This document shows positions 41,744 through 50,576 of a stretch of 64,000 bases of DNA, in pieces. Position 1 is the stretch's first letter. Each line of letters begins with the position of its first letter. The stretch is from positions 434,001 through 498,000 of the forward strand of contig NZ_CP019771.1 of NCBI RefSeq assembly GCF_004328665.1, in the 5' to 3' direction. The notes beneath the pieces are model-generated. The model made no database searches. It saw nothing but the letters and a program-made list of their open reading frames with translations, and had not been told where the DNA came from. The DNA is from Pseudoalteromonas sp. DL-6. GTDB taxonomy: Bacteria > Pseudomonadota > Gammaproteobacteria > Enterobacterales > Alteromonadaceae. The position numbers were made by a program, and so were the translations under genes.

Positions 41744-41769
41744 GTAGGTACTAAATTATAAGTACCTAC
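41744..41769 (+). repeat. Inverted repeat between laminarinase and TBDR genes
   Basis: GTAGGTACT (41744-41752) pairs exactly with AGTACCTAC (41761-41769), with an 8-nt loop. There is no T run, so it is more likely a mRNA-stabilising or processing hairpin within a bicistronic message than a terminator. Confidence 0.5.
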
Positions 41770-41803
41770 TTACCGTAAAAAATTAAGTAAAAGCAGAGCA
41801 ATT

Positions 41804-44797
41804 ATGAACACAAATAAGTTTAAAAAAAGCCCACTAGCGGCTTCTGTGTCACTTATCATCGCTGCAAGCACATTTAACTTCGCATACGCAGCGCAAGAAA
41901 ATACTGCCGAACCTGAACTAGAAGTTATTGAAGTAAAAGGTATTCGTGGCTCACTCATTCGTTCAATGGATGTAAAACGCGATGCATCAGGCGTGGTTGA
42001 TGCCATTTCTGCTGAAGAAATGGGTAAATTCCCAGATACTAACTTAGCAGAATCACTACAGCGTATAACCGGCGTATCGGTGAGTCGTTCAAACGGTGAA
42101 GGTAGCCAAATTACCGTACGTGGTTTTGGCCCATCATTTAACCTTGTAACACTTAACGGCCGTCAAATGGCAGGCACCGGTTTTACCCGCTCATTTAACT
42201 TTGAAAACTTATCATCTGAAGGTGTTAGTTCATTAGAAGTTATGAAAACAGCCCGTGCCGACACCCCTACGGGTGGTTTAGGCGCAACGGTTAATATTGT
42301 TACTGCTAAACCGCTGCAAAAGCCGGGTCAACGTTTTTCTGTAATGGCAAAAGGCATACACGACACCTCAGTAGAAGAAGGTGATAAAGTTACTCCTGAA
42401 ATAGCAGGTATTTACAGTAATACTTTCGCAGACGAAATGTTTGGTTTTTCAGCAAACTTTTCATACCACCGTCGTGATTTTCAGCGCCAAGCTGCAAATG
42501 TTCGCTCTTGGTTAGTCAATCCTGATTTATCAGTGGATGCTGAAAACATAATCGACAACCGCCCAATGGATGCCGATGGCAATCCAGCTAAACAGTTTTT
42601 TGATCCTAATGCTGGGGAGAGTGGTGAATATGTATCAGCAGCCTTCTTCCCGCAAGAAGTCAGCTTTGCAAAAGATGACATTCAGCGTGAACGTTTAAAT
42701 GCTCAAGCCACTTTTCAGTTTGCACCAACAGACAACTTAACGTTTACCTTAGACCACACGATATCAAATGCTACAACAGGTAATAATTCGTTATCGTGGG
42801 GTATTTGGAACGGCTCATTTGGCGGCAATGGTAATGCCTATGAGCTAGATGAAAACGGCACCGCTATTTATTATAATTCAGCAGGTGATGACGCGTCATT
42901 CACAGCTTTTCGTGAAACTTCAGAAGTAGACTCAAAAGCAACCGGTATTAATGTTGAGTGGTTAGCAACAGAAAACCTAAGTTTTAATTTTGATGCGCAT
43001 ACTTCAAAAACCACTACAGATAACGGTAAAGATCCAGGCTTAAACTCTAATGCCCGTATTATTTTGGGCTCAGCCGATCTCTCGACTAAAGAATACTTTT
43101 TCCGCGAAGGCGATGTGCCCGGTTTCAATATAAATTGGAACAACGGCACACAAGAAGTGAATCCTAATCAAATTGGCTCTAACTTTAGCATTTTCACTCG
43201 AACGCCGGGTGAGTCAGAAGTATCTCAAGTTCAATTAGATGGTAAATTATTTACTTACACAGATATTGGCCTTGAAACTGTAAAATTTGGCGCAGCTTAT
43301 ACCAAACAAACACTTAGTGGTTGGGGTGGTTCTAATAATGCCAATGCACCTGGCTTTAACAACGGTACATTCGCTGAAATTTTCCCGGATGCGATGTTCG
43401 AAAGAGTTGATTTAAGTGGATTCCTTGACGAGTTTTCATTTGGCCCTAACGGCGTAGCGCCAGGTTATGCTTATACTTATGACCTTGATGAAGCATTTGC
43501 TCGTCAAAGTGCTTATTTAACCGAAGACGTTATTGGCAGTGACTACTACCGCATTGGTAGCTTTGACCGCTTCCCAACTAACGAAGTTGAAGAAGAAACC
43601 ATTAGTGTGTATCTCTCTAGCAACTGGGTATTTGACGTTAGCGACTACGAAGTTTTTGTTAATTTAGGTCTTCGTTATGAAGAAACCGATATCGTCAGCC
43701 CAGCTAAAAGCCGGGTAGCTGAACAAGTTTATTGGGCTGGCGGTGCAGAGTGGTTAACTCAATTTGCCGCTGGTGGCGAATTAGTTGAAGTAGACTATGA
43801 AGGTCAGTACGACTTACTACTGCCTATGATTGATATTAAAGTGGATCTTACTGATGACTTAGTAACCCGCGCATCATGGGGTCAAACAATCACCAGACCA
43901 ACTCTTGGCGATATGTTAGGTAACTTAGCTTTAACTCCATCTCCTAAATTAAACTCAAGAAGTGGTAGCCGTGGTAATCCAAACCTAGAACCATTTAAGT
44001 CAACAAACTTTGACTTAAGTCTTGAGTACTATTACAGCGAAGGCAGTTACGCTGCAGTTGGTTTATTCTGGAAAGACGTGGATAACTGGATTGACAACAC
44101 CCAGGTTAAAACCACCTTCGAAGGTTTACATGATGTGTATTTAGGTCAGCGTTGGAACAACGCAGTAGCCGCCATAGAAGGCCGTGGCGATCAAGCAACT
44201 GACACTGCAATTTACAATGAAATTGTAGCTAATGGCGTAGGCATTGGTGAAAACAACCGTATATTACCAGACCCAGCAACCGATCCGCTGATTGAATGGA
44301 CGATTAATTCACCTGAGAATGTGGGTTCACGTAAAGTAAACGGAATGGAGTTTGCTGTTCAACACTTGTTTGGTGACTCAGGCTTTGGTGCGGGCTTTAA
44401 TGCCACCGTTGTTGATGGCGATGTAGAGTACGATAACTATTACCTTGCCTCTCAAGCGGTATTAGCTGGTTTAAGTGACTCTGCAAACCTACAAGGCTTC
44501 TATGAAAAAGATGGCTTATCGGTAAAAATTACCGGTGCATGGCGTGATGAGTACTTAATTGCACAAGGCTTACCAGATTCAGGTGCTACGGCTCCGCCAC
44601 AATATGCTGAAGAGTACTTGCAGTGGGATATTAGTGTTAACTACGAAGTTAACGAAAGCACAACGGTATTCTTTGAAGGTGTGAACTTAACTAACGAAAC
44701 CGAGCGTTCATTTAGCCGTTTCGAAAGCCAGTTCTTAAGCGCGGCTCAATACGGTCCTCGTTATGCCTTTGGCGTTAGATACTCTATGGGCAATTAA
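41804..44797 (+). CDS. TonB-dependent receptor, Caulobacter type (probable laminarin oligosaccharide receptor)
   Basis: A 997-residue receptor. It has a signal peptide (VSLIIAASTFNFAYA-AQE), the TonB box LEVIEVKGIRGSLIRSMDVKR and the plug sequence AEEMGKFPDTNLAESLQRITGV typical of the Caulobacter-type TIGR01782 group used for glycans. Further plug motifs are QITVRGFGPSFNLVTLNGRQM and GGLGATVNIVTAKPL. The barrel ends in YGPRYAFGVRYSMGN. It lies 75 bp after the GH16 laminarinase with only a hairpin between, so I infer uptake of beta-1,3-glucan oligosaccharides. Strong terminator at 44846. No SusD-like partner, as expected outside Bacteroidetes. Confidence 0.87.
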   Translation: MNTNKFKKSPLAASVSLIIAASTFNFAYAAQENTAEPELEVIEVKGIRGSLIRSMDVKRDASGVVDAISAEEMGKFPDTNLAESLQRITGVSVSRSNGEGSQITVRGFGPSFNLVTLNGRQMAGTGFTRSFNFENLSSEGVSSLEVMKTARADTPTGGLGATVNIVTAKPLQKPGQRFSVMAKGIHDTSVEEGDKVTPEIAGIYSNTFADEMFGFSANFSYHRRDFQRQAANVRSWLVNPDLSVDAENIIDNRPMDADGNPAKQFFDPNAGESGEYVSAAFFPQEVSFAKDDIQRERLNAQATFQFAPTDNLTFTLDHTISNATTGNNSLSWGIWNGSFGGNGNAYELDENGTAIYYNSAGDDASFTAFRETSEVDSKATGINVEWLATENLSFNFDAHTSKTTTDNGKDPGLNSNARIILGSADLSTKEYFFREGDVPGFNINWNNGTQEVNPNQIGSNFSIFTRTPGESEVSQVQLDGKLFTYTDIGLETVKFGAAYTKQTLSGWGGSNNANAPGFNNGTFAEIFPDAMFERVDLSGFLDEFSFGPNGVAPGYAYTYDLDEAFARQSAYLTEDVIGSDYYRIGSFDRFPTNEVEEETISVYLSSNWVFDVSDYEVFVNLGLRYEETDIVSPAKSRVAEQVYWAGGAEWLTQFAAGGELVEVDYEGQYDLLLPMIDIKVDLTDDLVTRASWGQTITRPTLGDMLGNLALTPSPKLNSRSGSRGNPNLEPFKSTNFDLSLEYYYSEGSYAAVGLFWKDVDNWIDNTQVKTTFEGLHDVYLGQRWNNAVAAIEGRGDQATDTAIYNEIVANGVGIGENNRILPDPATDPLIEWTINSPENVGSRKVNGMEFAVQHLFGDSGFGAGFNATVVDGDVEYDNYYLASQAVLAGLSDSANLQGFYEKDGLSVKITGAWRDEYLIAQGLPDSGATAPPQYAEEYLQWDISVNYEVNESTTVFFEGVNLTNETERSFSRFESQFLSAAQYGPRYAFGVRYSMGN

Positions 44798-44845
44798 TGC
44801 ATTGCCCAAACACAGTTTTGATTACCCCCTATAATTGAAAATTCA

Positions 44846-44871
44846 AAGCCGCTCATTGAGCGGCTTTTTTT
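44846..44871. terminator. Terminator between the TBDR and the S41 peptidase gene
   Basis: AAAGCCGCTC / GAGCGGCTTT with a 3-4 nt loop, followed by a T run on the plus strand. The convergent S41 gene ends within the T run (44870). Confidence 0.85.
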
Positions 44872-46342
44872 ATAAATGTTTAATTTTTTCTAATAACTTG
44901 TCGGTTGTCCAATCAATATCGTTATAGGCAATGTTGGGTTTGTAGTAATCGCCCTTTCCTCTTGCTCTATTAACATATACTTTGTTAGGGATGATCACTT
45001 TACCTAACCCTGAGGGTAACTCGGCTAATCGAACATCCATATACAATGAGTCAGCACTACTTGGCGCGCCAAATAACTGAGTATTTGTAAATTGCTTAAA
45101 TACATCAATGGCATCAAGACACGCACTTGCACACTGTGGCGGTACAATAACAAGAACCTGTGTTTTAAAGTCACTCACTGGTACCGTACTTTCGCTTAGG
45201 TTTGATTTACTTTGCTTTTCTTCGATGTAAAATGGCTTATTGTTTTCAAGTGACTGCGCCATACCTGCTGCTATTTCTTTAATCAATTCATGAACTTCAG
45301 GTTGATCTTTTACCACATCAATTAACGATTTTACATAGTTAGTATTGTCTTTTGACGCTCTCCACCAAACCCGGCTATTTTGTGAGTAGCTATCCATTTT
45401 TTGTTCAACAACTTGCTCACCCCACAACGCTTTTGCAAGCGTTAAGCTCCAATACGACGAGCCACCTTGGTTATGACGAAGATCTAAAACCACCGTTTTT
45501 GCACTGAGTAACTTAGAACGTTGAACAGTCACTTTTTTATACAGGTTATTGTAATCCTTAGTTTGCTTATCGTTATTTGCAAAACTAGGCATAGCAATCC
45601 AAGCTATGTTTTGCGCAGGCCATGTTAAGTCGGTTGCAAGCTCATCCCCATTATAGGCATGTGTTAAATGCTTAGTTACGCTCTGTGGCTGAACAGACCA
45701 ATCAAGGGTTTTACTGTAGGATTGTCCATTGGCTTTAACAAATTGACATTCTTTTAGAGGTGTTAAAAATGGGTTGCCCTCATCAACAAGTAACCGCCAA
45801 CCTTGCTGCCACCAATGCCCAGGCTGTGTAACCTGTCCATGAAACTTAAACACTCTTTGTCGCATTAACGTCTCTGTACTTTGCCCATCGCAGCCAGTTA
45901 TCACGTCGCCTTTATTTATATTATCTGTTTCACTGTAATACACTTTTAGTGCATCACCCCGCCAAACTGCACGAAAACCAGGCCAGCGACGAGCAGGTCG
46001 TTCAACACGTGAAAACACACCAGCATGACCATCTTGTAGCACAGTACTAAAACGCGCTATTGCCGCAACATGAACCTGTGGCCCGCTCGCTTTAGCAGAC
46101 AGTGCAAATGCTTCTGCTTTTGCTTGCTTTAATAGCTCAGGAAAGGCTGGGTTGTTAACATCAAACATGCCAGGGTGATTTTTTGCCGATATGCTGTAAG
46201 CAGCTTCAATATCACGCTCAGTAACAATGCGCCATTGCTCTGGGGTTTGAGGAGAAGCCGATAATTTGGCCATGCTCAAGGTAGGCGTAATCAATAAAGC
46301 GCTCAATAAAGTACGGCTAACTATTTTTGTTTTTATGTTCAT
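44870..46342 (-). CDS. S41-family (C-terminal processing-like) peptidase, exported
   Basis: A 490-residue protein with a signal peptide (SRTLLSALLITPTLSMA-KLS). The S41 core is visible as KTVVLDLRHNQGGSSYW (the D-L-R-x-N-x-G-G element), and the nucleophile region fits VIVPPQCASACLDAIDVF with Ser in A-S-A-C. An N-terminal helical portion (ISAKNHPGMFDVNNPAF, FSTVLQDGHAGVF) precedes it. No obvious PDZ domain is seen, which sets it apart from classical tail-specific proteases. Probably periplasmic; substrate unknown. It is monocistronic and convergent to the laminarin TBDR. Confidence 0.75.
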   Translation of the reverse strand: MNIKTKIVSRTLLSALLITPTLSMAKLSASPQTPEQWRIVTERDIEAAYSISAKNHPGMFDVNNPAFPELLKQAKAEAFALSAKASGPQVHVAAIARFSTVLQDGHAGVFSRVERPARRWPGFRAVWRGDALKVYYSETDNINKGDVITGCDGQSTETLMRQRVFKFHGQVTQPGHWWQQGWRLLVDEGNPFLTPLKECQFVKANGQSYSKTLDWSVQPQSVTKHLTHAYNGDELATDLTWPAQNIAWIAMPSFANNDKQTKDYNNLYKKVTVQRSKLLSAKTVVLDLRHNQGGSSYWSLTLAKALWGEQVVEQKMDSYSQNSRVWWRASKDNTNYVKSLIDVVKDQPEVHELIKEIAAGMAQSLENNKPFYIEEKQSKSNLSESTVPVSDFKTQVLVIVPPQCASACLDAIDVFKQFTNTQLFGAPSSADSLYMDVRLAELPSGLGKVIIPNKVYVNRARGKGDYYKPNIAYNDIDWTTDKLLEKIKHL

Positions 46343-46520
46343 GAAAATCCATTTTAAATTAGGCTATATAATTACTGTAAACTCATTTGGTAGAACTAAA
46401 AATACATTAAATCAAATAGGTATTAGCAAATTATTTTTACAGCAGTAACTTAGCAACATTAAAAGCAGCTAGCAATGAGCAAGATTTAAAATGAACTGGC
46501 TTTAAATTTAGAGCAACAGC

Positions 46521-46799
46521 TTACTTAGAGGTTTGTTCAATTTTGGTTTGCAGTAGTGTTATGCGGGCGTTGAGTTTTCTAAAGGTATACTGTGAATAGA
46601 AAAAGTTTAAAAAGAAAGCAGCAAAACCTGAGCAAGCAAGCCCTATCAATGGGCTGAAATAAAACATTAACAATAAAACAATTACAGCCATCGCTAACGT
46701 AAGTCCCAAATAATGAAATCCACTAAATAACTTTCGGTTGTTTTTTTCAAGTTGTACTAGATGAGAATCTATATGCATTAAAAATTTTCTTTTTGACAA
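46521..46799 (-). CDS. Small two-helix membrane protein, unrecognised
   Basis: A 92-residue protein I do not recognise. A basic N-terminus (SKRKFLMHIDSHLVQLEKNNRK) is followed by two adjacent hydrophobic stretches (LGLTLAMAVIVLLLMFYF and LIGLACSGFAAFFLNFFY) and a C-terminal amphipathic helix with heptad-like Leu/Ile (LNARITLLQTKIEQT). A small inner-membrane protein with a short cytoplasmic coiled coil is plausible. It stands 45 bp downstream of the GNAT gene on the same strand and may share its transcript. Confidence 0.5.
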   Translation of the reverse strand: MSKRKFLMHIDSHLVQLEKNNRKLFSGFHYLGLTLAMAVIVLLLMFYFSPLIGLACSGFAAFFLNFFYSQYTFRKLNARITLLQTKIEQTSK

Positions 46800-46843
46800 G
46801 TAAACGTTAACTATTTTGAGCTTTACTACCTACATAGCATTAT

Positions 46844-47371
46844 TTAAAAAAATGAGTTACTCCACTGCGCCTTAGTTAATCGGTATAACTGTACGGCACG
46901 ACCGTGAAATTCATGATTACTGTAGTCTGTAAAGCCAATTTTCTTTGCTACTTTTAATGACGCAATATGCTCAGGTTCAATAATAACAACGACGGATTGA
47001 TGAGTAGTTTGCGTAAACACATACTTTAAAACACCTTTAGCCGCTTCGCAGGCTAAGCCTTTATTCCAAAAATCGACCGCTAATCGATATCCTAAATTAG
47101 GCTCTTCGTTACCCGCGATACTTTGTGGGGAAATACCACAAAATCCAATCAATAAATCGCTGCTTTTATCTATTAATGCCCATGGCCCCAAACCATATGA
47201 ATCGTAACATTGTATACACCACTTTATAAACTCACCAGTTGCAGCTTCATCGCACACACCACGAATTGAGTATCTCATCACCTCATCGTCACTAAGAATT
47301 TTACTTAATGCCGGCACATCATCAATTGAAAATGGCCGAATAAGCAACCTTTGGGTTTCACAAATTTTCAC
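46844..47371 (-). CDS. GNAT N-acetyltransferase (RimJ/RimL type)
   Basis: A 175-residue protein with the RimJ/RimL-like acetyltransferase plan. It begins ETQRLLIRPFSIDDVPALSKILSDDEVMRY. The acetyl-CoA-binding core follows: LIGFCGISPQ, then NLGYRLAVDFWNKGLACEAAKGVLKYVF, with the family G-x-G-x-A replaced by NKGLACEA, and SLKVAKKIGFTDY at the end. Likely acetylates an amine on a protein N-terminus or small molecule in the cytoplasm. Target unknown. Confidence 0.8.
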   Translation of the reverse strand: MKICETQRLLIRPFSIDDVPALSKILSDDEVMRYSIRGVCDEAATGEFIKWCIQCYDSYGLGPWALIDKSSDLLIGFCGISPQSIAGNEEPNLGYRLAVDFWNKGLACEAAKGVLKYVFTQTTHQSVVVIIEPEHIASLKVAKKIGFTDYSNHEFHGRAVQLYRLTKAQWSNSFF

Positions 47372-47433
47372 TCAAACCTTCTTGTTATCACAGCTAAAAA
47401 ATTTCAACAAACCAAGTGATTAAGGTTGTTATC

Positions 47434-47652
47434 TCAGTTATTTCGCTCTTTTTTATATTTCGAATGCCACAAAAAGTATCCAAATAATATGCCTACTAAA
47501 GGAAATATTATTAAAGATGAAATGATTCCATCAAAAAAATCTTGCTCACCTGTAAAGTACATAATTAATTGAAATAAAAAAGCTGTAGGAACTCCCCAGC
47601 CTAGAACACCTTTTAGTAAAATAAAACGGAATTTAGTGTGGTTTATATTCAT
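47434..47652 (-). CDS. Small two-helix membrane protein, unrecognised
   Basis: A 72-residue protein with a short N-terminal polar part, two hydrophobic segments (VLGWGVPTAFLFQLIMYF and IISSLIIFPLVGILFGYFLW) and a basic C-terminus (HSKYKKERNN) that by the positive-inside rule faces the cytoplasm. The ATG at 47652 is preceded by AAGGA on the minus strand. Small proteins of this type are often found next to GNAT genes, but I know of no function. Confidence 0.5.
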   Translation of the reverse strand: MNINHTKFRFILLKGVLGWGVPTAFLFQLIMYFTGEQDFFDGIISSLIIFPLVGILFGYFLWHSKYKKERNN

Positions 47653-47821
47653 GAGCCTTCCTTGATTTATAAGCCCAAATAATGAGTTAGAATAAACGCT
47701 TTAGCCATAGCAGAAAGATAATAAAAAGTAACTATAACAGGAACAGTAACTGAGTTTTCATCTTGGTACAATCGATAAGGACATTAGAGTCGACAAATTT
47801 CTAAATTAAATTTCTATAAAC

Positions 47822-47847
47822 AAAGCGCTGCAATAACGCAGCGCTTT
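47822..47847 (-). terminator. Hairpin after the aldehyde dehydrogenase gene
   Basis: AAAGCGCTGC (47822-47831) pairs perfectly with GCAGCGCTTT (47838-47847). On the minus strand it is followed by GTTTATAG, so it is a plausible though T-poor terminator for the gene that ends at 47887. Confidence 0.55.
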
Positions 47848-47886
47848 CATTACTTATAGGTTGTTTGTTTAAACTAAAACGCGTTA

Positions 47887-49407
47887 TTAAAAGAAGCCAA
47901 GGGGATCTTCGCTGTAACTTACTAATAAGTTTTTAGTTTGTTGGTAATGATCGAGCGCGAGTTTGTGCGTTTCGCGACCTATACCAGACTTTTTATAACC
48001 GCCAAACGCAGCGTGTGCTGGGTACATATGGTAACAGTTGGTCCATACACGGCCGGCTTCTATTTTGCGACCAAAGTGATAAGCGCGGTTCATATTACGG
48101 CTCCATACCCCTGCGCCTAAACCAAATTCAGAGCTGTTAGCCAATTCGAGTGCTTCGGCTTCATCTTTAAAGGTCGACATTGAAATAACGGGGCCAAAAA
48201 TTTCTTCTTGGAACACGCGCATATCGTTAGTGCCTTTTAATAAAGTAGGTTGAATGTAATAGCCACCATTTAGCTCATCGCTAAGTTGCTCAACATGGCC
48301 ACCACTAAGTACTTCAGCACCCTCTTGTTTGCCAATATCAATGTAACTTAAAATCTTATCAAACTGTGCTTTAGAGGCTTGCGCGCCTACCATGGTTTCG
48401 CTGTCTAGCGGGTTACCGCGTTTAATTTGCTTAGTACGTTGTAAAATACGTTCTATAAATTGCTCATAAATATCTTCTTGAATGAACAAGCGTGATGGAC
48501 AAGTACATACTTCACCTTGGTTAAAGTAGGCAAGAATGGCGCCCTCAATTGCTTTATCTAGGTACGAGTCGTCTTTTTCCATAACATCGCTAAAGAAGAT
48601 ATTAGGTGATTTCCCGCCAAGCTCTACCGTTGAAGGAATAATGTTATCGGCTGCACATTTTAAAATATGTGAGCCCACAGGGGTTGAGCCTGTAAAGGCA
48701 ATTTTAGCTATACGCGTATTGGTTGCCAGTGCTTCGCCAGCTTCTTTACCAAAGCCATTTACTACGTTTAGCACGCCGCCGGGCAGTAAATCACCAATAA
48801 TTTCCATTAACACTAATATTGATGCGGGTGTTTGCTCAGCAGGTTTAAGTACCACACAGTTACCTGCTGCAAGTGCAGGCGCTAGTTTCCATGCAGCCAT
48901 TAAAATTGGAAAGTTCCACGGAATGATTTGCCCTACAACCCCTAATGGCTCATGAAAATGATACGCCACCGTGGTTTCGTCTATCTCACCAATGCTGCCC
49001 TCTTGAGCACGCAAGCAACCGGCAAAGTAACGAAAGTGATCCGCAGCAAGTGGAATATCCGCCGCGAGGGTTTCGCGAATTGCTTTACCGTTATCCCATG
49101 TTTCGGCCACTGCGAGTAGCTCTAGGTTTTGTTCAATGCGATCGGCAATTTTTAATAAAATATTGCTACGCTCGGTAACTGAGGTGGTGCCCCACTGCGT
49201 TTTTACGGCATGCGCTTTATCAAGTGCTAAATTAATATCGTCTTTATCAGAGCGAGGAATTTTACAAAACACTTTGCCATTTACAGGGCTAATATTCTCA
49301 AAGTATTGGCCATTAACGGGTTCAACCCATTCGCCGCCAATATAGTTACCATACTGCTGTTTAAATGTGATGAGTGCATCTGCTGAGCCTGGATTTGCGT
49401 AAATCAT
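47887..49407 (-). CDS. NAD(P)-dependent aldehyde dehydrogenase (AldB/ExaC type)
   Basis: A 506-residue aldehyde dehydrogenase. It has the Rossmann region [23 protein letters not shown], the glycine loop FTGSTPVGS, the general base E262 in VELGGKSP and the catalytic C301 in [12 protein letters not shown]. The E-V-C-T-C-P-S-R form and the C-terminal [25 protein letters not shown] are characteristic of the AldB/ExaC group that oxidises acetaldehyde and similar short aldehydes. It is divergent from an AraC regulator, with ~195 bp holding two inverted repeats, so AraC-controlled induction is likely. Cytoplasmic. Confidence 0.9.
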   Translation of the reverse strand: MIYANPGSADALITFKQQYGNYIGGEWVEPVNGQYFENISPVNGKVFCKIPRSDKDDINLALDKAHAVKTQWGTTSVTERSNILLKIADRIEQNLELLAVAETWDNGKAIRETLAADIPLAADHFRYFAGCLRAQEGSIGEIDETTVAYHFHEPLGVVGQIIPWNFPILMAAWKLAPALAAGNCVVLKPAEQTPASILVLMEIIGDLLPGGVLNVVNGFGKEAGEALATNTRIAKIAFTGSTPVGSHILKCAADNIIPSTVELGGKSPNIFFSDVMEKDDSYLDKAIEGAILAYFNQGEVCTCPSRLFIQEDIYEQFIERILQRTKQIKRGNPLDSETMVGAQASKAQFDKILSYIDIGKQEGAEVLSGGHVEQLSDELNGGYYIQPTLLKGTNDMRVFQEEIFGPVISMSTFKDEAEALELANSSEFGLGAGVWSRNMNRAYHFGRKIEAGRVWTNCYHMYPAHAAFGGYKKSGIGRETHKLALDHYQQTKNLLVSYSEDPLGFF

Positions 49408-49455
49408 ATGTGTGTTCTCTTGTTGTTGTTAGCTAAAAGTCTAAGCCGAAATATC

Positions 49456-49487
49456 AGCAACTTGTTAGAGTAATGTAGCAAGTTGCT
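49456..49487. promoter_or_regulatory. Inverted repeat in the aldehyde dehydrogenase/AraC intergenic region
   Basis: AGCAACTTG (49456-49464) and CAAGTTGCT (49479-49487) are perfect 9-bp arms separated by 14 bp (centres 23 bp apart, about two helical turns). Spaced arms like these could bind a dimeric regulator, but AraC-family sites are more often direct repeats. Confidence 0.45.
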
Positions 49488-49522
49488 TTATATTTAATCG
49501 GTATTGATTGACATTAGACTAT

Positions 49523-49534
49523 TAAGCGCTTAAA
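49523..49534. promoter_or_regulatory. TTAAGCGCTTAA palindrome upstream of the AraC regulator
   Basis: A perfect 12-bp palindrome sharing TAAGCGCTTA with the laminarin operators at 38961 and 38993, but with different outer bases. It may be a site for the same or a related LacI-type protein, or coincidence. Confidence 0.3.
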
Positions 49535-49601
49535 AACTTGATTAGCAGTCCAAAAAAATTGCCTGTGAGTCCAAACGATTTAATCATTAAAAAGGCTGAT
49601 T

Positions 49602-50495
49602 ATGTATTCGTCGCAGTTAAATAAAAAACGCCAACAACTTGATGTGCTTATTGAAAACAAAGTGAGCTTTGCTGCCGATAACTCCGAACTGAGTATTTAC
49701 GATACTTATAAAAGCGCGCAAAAAGTGGCGCTGCATTCAAACGAATTACTGTTTTGTGCCATGCTCAGTGGCAAAAAAATTATGCATGTTGAGAGTAGTC
49801 AGTATCATAAAGCGTTTTTGCCCCACGAATCGTTTGTGTTAGCGCCTGAGCAAGGGGTGCTGATTGATTTTCCACAGGCAACTATCAACTCACCTACCAC
49901 CTGTTTAGCGATTGAAATTAGCACAGATAAAATAACCAATGTGGCTAATGCACTTAATATGCAGCAAAACTTTGCTAGTGATACCTTGTTTGAATACAGC
50001 CCTAATTTAGTGCACACCCAACATAATACGCAAACACAGCAGTTATTAGAGCGCATGGTACATTTATTTAGTGAGCAAGGCGCTGAGCGGCACTACTTAA
50101 TTGATTTATCGTTAAACGAGTTGGTCACCCGTTTACTGCAACAACAAAGCCGTGATTTATTACTGGCAAACTGCGATAAACTGCGCCTAAAAAGTAACGT
50201 GAGTGATGCACTGCATTATATCGAAGAGCATTTAAATGACTCACTCGACATAGACACCTTGTGCAAAATAACCTGTATGAGCCGTAGTAAGTTTTACCAG
50301 CAATTTAAACTTGCTTTTGGTACGAGCCCTGCGCTTTGGCAGCAACAGCTTAGGCTTAAAAAAGCCCGTACGCTTTTATTAGAAGGCCAAGCTATAAGTA
50401 AAGTGTGCTATGACCTTGGTTTTAATAGCGCCAGCCATTTTAGCCGCTTGTTTAAGCAAACCTTTGGTATTGCCCCTAAAGCGTGTCGACATTAA
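49602..50495 (+). CDS. AraC-family regulator divergent to aldehyde dehydrogenase
   Basis: A 297-residue AraC-family protein. The N-terminal ~180 residues form a cupin-like AraC_N sensing region (KKIMHVESSQYHKAFLPHESFVLAPEQG). The C-terminal ~100 residues carry both HTH motifs: LDIDTLCKITCMSRSKFYQQFKLAFG and ISKVCYDLGFNSASHFSRLFKQTFG, ending in the usual PKACRH. The N-terminal type (AraC_N) is commonly paired with aldehyde or alcohol dehydrogenase genes, and it is divergent from the aldehyde dehydrogenase at 47887. Likely activator of that gene in response to an aldehyde; the ligand is inferred. Confidence 0.82.
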   Translation: MYSSQLNKKRQQLDVLIENKVSFAADNSELSIYDTYKSAQKVALHSNELLFCAMLSGKKIMHVESSQYHKAFLPHESFVLAPEQGVLIDFPQATINSPTTCLAIEISTDKITNVANALNMQQNFASDTLFEYSPNLVHTQHNTQTQQLLERMVHLFSEQGAERHYLIDLSLNELVTRLLQQQSRDLLLANCDKLRLKSNVSDALHYIEEHLNDSLDIDTLCKITCMSRSKFYQQFKLAFGTSPALWQQQLRLKKARTLLLEGQAISKVCYDLGFNSASHFSRLFKQTFGIAPKACRH

Positions 50496-50576
50496 CGCAA
50501 CACAACAGTTTTTGTTATATTAAACAGCCTAATATGTTAATTTACTAATTCCCTGCTAAGTAGTTAAGAGTCGCCG

